Positions 4,494-6,032 of a stretch of 6,032 nucleotides of DNA are shown in pieces. The notes beneath the pieces are model-generated. The model did no database searches. It was not told the DNA's origin and saw only the letters and a list, made by a program, of their open reading frames with translations. Each line of letters starts with the position of its first letter. The first letter of the stretch is position 1. The stretch covers positions 1-6,032 of the forward strand of contig JAEZLY010000071.1 in the NCBI GenBank assembly GCA_023414985.1. The letters run 5' to 3'. Source of the DNA: Bacillota bacterium. Its GTDB lineage: Bacteria; Bacillota; Clostridia; Lachnospirales; Lachnospiraceae. Both the position numbers and the translations under genes were made by a program.

Positions 4494-6032
4494 CGTGGCA
4501 ATAGAAACAGAAGCTATCGTCATCGGTGCTGGAGGCGGAGGGGCAGTTGCAGCAAAGGAACTGGGAGAAGCAGGGGTTAAGGTTATTGTTCTTGAAGCCG
4601 GCCCGTGGTATGGTAATTCAAAATGGCCTGAACCGAATAGTGATCATGGTGCAGTCAGCAGCTCCAGCTATGAGGACTTAAGTATTGATCTATTACGAAA
4701 GAATTTTACTGACCTGGAAGATGATATGAATAATTATATCTATGGAAAGTTCCGCTGGGGGCCATCGAACAGACAATTGGGGCCATGGCCGAGAAATATA
4801 TCGGAACAGGGATATACCTGGCAGAATGCCGGAGTCGGGGGTACCACACAGCATTACTTTGCAAATTCTCCACGGGCATATCCGCAAGCTGTAAATAATG
4901 TCTGGCCTATTTCTTACGAGGAGCTGATTCCATATTATGAGAAGGTAGAAAGGACACTTCCGGTAGCACCCGCACCGGCTACGCCCAAAGAAGATATCTT
5001 TTATTACGGGGCAAAGAAGGCCGGCTGGAAGCTGCTGGATTCACCTGAAGTGGTGACACCCGGCTACAGACCGCAGCCTAACGCTATCTTAAGACCGAAT
5101 CTGCAGGCTGATTTAACTGCATCCGGGAATATCCAGCCTGTGGGCTGCACACTTCGGGGGCACTGCGTGAATGGCTGCCATATCGGTCCTGTCGTAGAAG
5201 GAGTTGCAAAAAGATCTACTCTGGTTAGTTATATTCCTGCAGCGCTGAGAACCGGTAATGTTGAGATACGACCGAATGCTTTTGTTATAAGGATCATTAC
5301 TGAGGAAGACAATGAGCTTGGTCTGCATGCCGTAGGAGTGCAGTACAGAGATACCTGGACTGGCGAGATAGTTGAGCTTCGGGCCAAAGTTGTAGTTATG
5401 GCTGCCGGTGGCATCGAAACACCCAGACTTTGGTTAAACTCACAGCTACCTGAGAATGAGTGGGTCGGTAAAGGGCTGGTTAACCACTGGTTTGATTCCT
5501 TATCAGGTATCTTTGAAGAAGATGTGCTGCTGGATGCACTGGGGGTACCGGAAATCAGCCCCTTTGTAGGGCAGAATGCTGCAGCCAGATTCGATTATCC
5601 GGGACTGGGGGTAATAGAAACCTATGGAATGAGTCCGGGATTATATGCAGCGGCAATTTATGGCACGAGCTACCAGGGTTATCATATCCTGAATGAAGCC
5701 TTACAACAGGCACCCTGGGATGTGGAAGGAATGGTCGTAGGCGAACAGTTGAAGCTCTATATGAGGGATTACCCCAGGACCTTAAGTGTATTAATCTTTA
5801 CCGATGATGATGTGAATCAGGAAAACAGTGTGACCTTGGATCCGGTGCAAAGGGATGAGAACGGTTTCATTCCGGTATTAAGCTATAGCCCGAGTGCCGC
5901 CGACGAGGAGAAAAGAAATAAGCTTGCGGAAATTGCTGCCGATATCTTGAGAAAGGCCGGTGCAAGTACAGTCATCCGTTCCAATTGGCCGCCCAATGTC
6001 TATATCCATATCACCAGTACGATGCGCATTGG
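4483..6032 (+). CDS. GMC-family FAD-dependent oxidoreductase, catalytic subunit (3' end outside window)
   Basis: ATG at 4483 follows AAAGGAG (4466-4472) at 10 bases; 516 codons are open to the window edge. The Rossmann FAD site is at residues 11-40: IGAGGGG with G15, G17 and G20, ending in the ribose-binding acid E38 of VLEAG. NAGVGGTTQHYFA (115-127) is the second conserved FAD-contact block, and VVVMAAGGIETPRLWL (303-318) the third. The C-terminal GMC domain begins near 440 and reaches the catalytic-His motif HITSTMRI (H509), so perhaps 40-60 residues are missing. C222, C228 and C232 form a C-x5-C-x3-C group, a spacing resembling the 3Fe-4S ligands reported for bacterial FAD glucose dehydrogenases. 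No signal peptide is visible. The closest functional group is probably gluconate/sorbitol/glucose-type dehydrogenases oxidising an alcohol; the substrate is not known. It pairs with the overlapping upstream small subunit. Confidence 0.93.
   Translation, partial: MERSVAIETEAIVIGAGGGGAVAAKELGEAGVKVIVLEAGPWYGNSKWPEPNSDHGAVSSSSYEDLSIDLLRKNFTDLEDDMNNYIYGKFRWGPSNRQLGPWPRNISEQGYTWQNAGVGGTTQHYFANSPRAYPQAVNNVWPISYEELIPYYEKVERTLPVAPAPATPKEDIFYYGAKKAGWKLLDSPEVVTPGYRPQPNAILRPNLQADLTASGNIQPVGCTLRGHCVNGCHIGPVVEGVAKRSTLVSYIPAALRTGNVEIRPNAFVIRIITEEDNELGLHAVGVQYRDTWTGEIVELRAKVVVMAAGGIETPRLWLNSQLPENEWVGKGLVNHWFDSLSGIFEEDVLLDALGVPEISPFVGQNAAARFDYPGLGVIETYGMSPGLYAAAIYGTSYQGYHILNEALQQAPWDVEGMVVGEQLKLYMRDYPRTLSVLIFTDDDVNQENSVTLDPVQRDENGFIPVLSYSPSAADEEKRNKLAEIAADILRKAGASTVIRSNWPPNVYIHITSTMRI

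Noticed and set aside
4693..5414. Three minus-strand frames (4693-4887, 5113-5328, 5229-5414) inside the GMC gene
   Set aside because: They are antisense to conserved FAD and Cys motifs, overlap each other, and show no family resemblance.
1..6032. Mobile elements, CRISPR arrays, tRNA or rRNA genes, toxin-antitoxin or defence modules
   Set aside because: No transposase or integrase, repeat-spacer pattern, cloverleaf-like sequence or nuclease-type coding frame was found on either strand.

Overview
The window reads as a chromosomal stretch from a low-to-moderate G+C, Gram-positive anaerobe of class Clostridia, most likely a Lachnospiraceae-type organism. The reasons are strong AGGAGG-type ribosome binding sites, the aldo/keto reductase with a clostridial-style ferredoxin tail, a small Gly/Cys-rich two-hydrophobic-segment protein of a kind common in that group, and protein sequences that look clostridial. 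This placement is inference from gene content only. No rRNA, tRNA, CRISPR array, transposase or phage gene was seen.

Layout. (1) 1-2305, plus strand: the C-terminal part of a MATE-family efflux transporter; 32 bases later an aldo/keto reductase carrying two C-terminal [4Fe-4S] motifs; then a MerR-family regulator with its own candidate promoter. The AKR and MerR look like an aldehyde/electrophile-response pair, because the regulator has a cysteine at residue 52, the position described for the aldehyde sensor AdhR. (2) 2306-2449: a perfect 22-bp hairpin between convergent genes, with a U-tract on the minus-strand side, probably a shared terminator. (3) 2450-2683, minus strand: a 77-residue Gly/Cys-rich small protein with a near-ideal ribosome binding site. 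(4) 2684-2941: a 258-base divergent intergenic region holding a TGTGA/TCACA dyad, four CTTAA repeats at 9-11 bp spacing, and a good sigma-A promoter (TTGACT-N17-TATAGT) for the next gene. (5) 2942-3691: a membrane-anchored SIMPL-domain (DUF541) protein, closed by a clear intrinsic terminator. (6) 3858-6032: an overlapping pair. The first gene is a 211-residue protein resembling gluconate 2-dehydrogenase subunit 3, and the second is a GMC-family FAD oxidoreductase that runs off the right edge.

How the genes work together. The left block fits export plus reduction of reactive carbonyl or other toxic small molecules under MerR control. The right block looks like a two-subunit flavoprotein dehydrogenase. 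The small subunit has no Tat signal, so the complex may be cytoplasmic, unlike the periplasmic gluconate/glucose dehydrogenases it resembles. The large subunit has a C-x5-C-x3-C cluster that could hold an Fe-S centre. I see no wholly new multi-gene system. The points most worth checking are the dehydrogenase pair, the small Gly/Cys-rich protein, and the repeat-rich divergent regulatory region.
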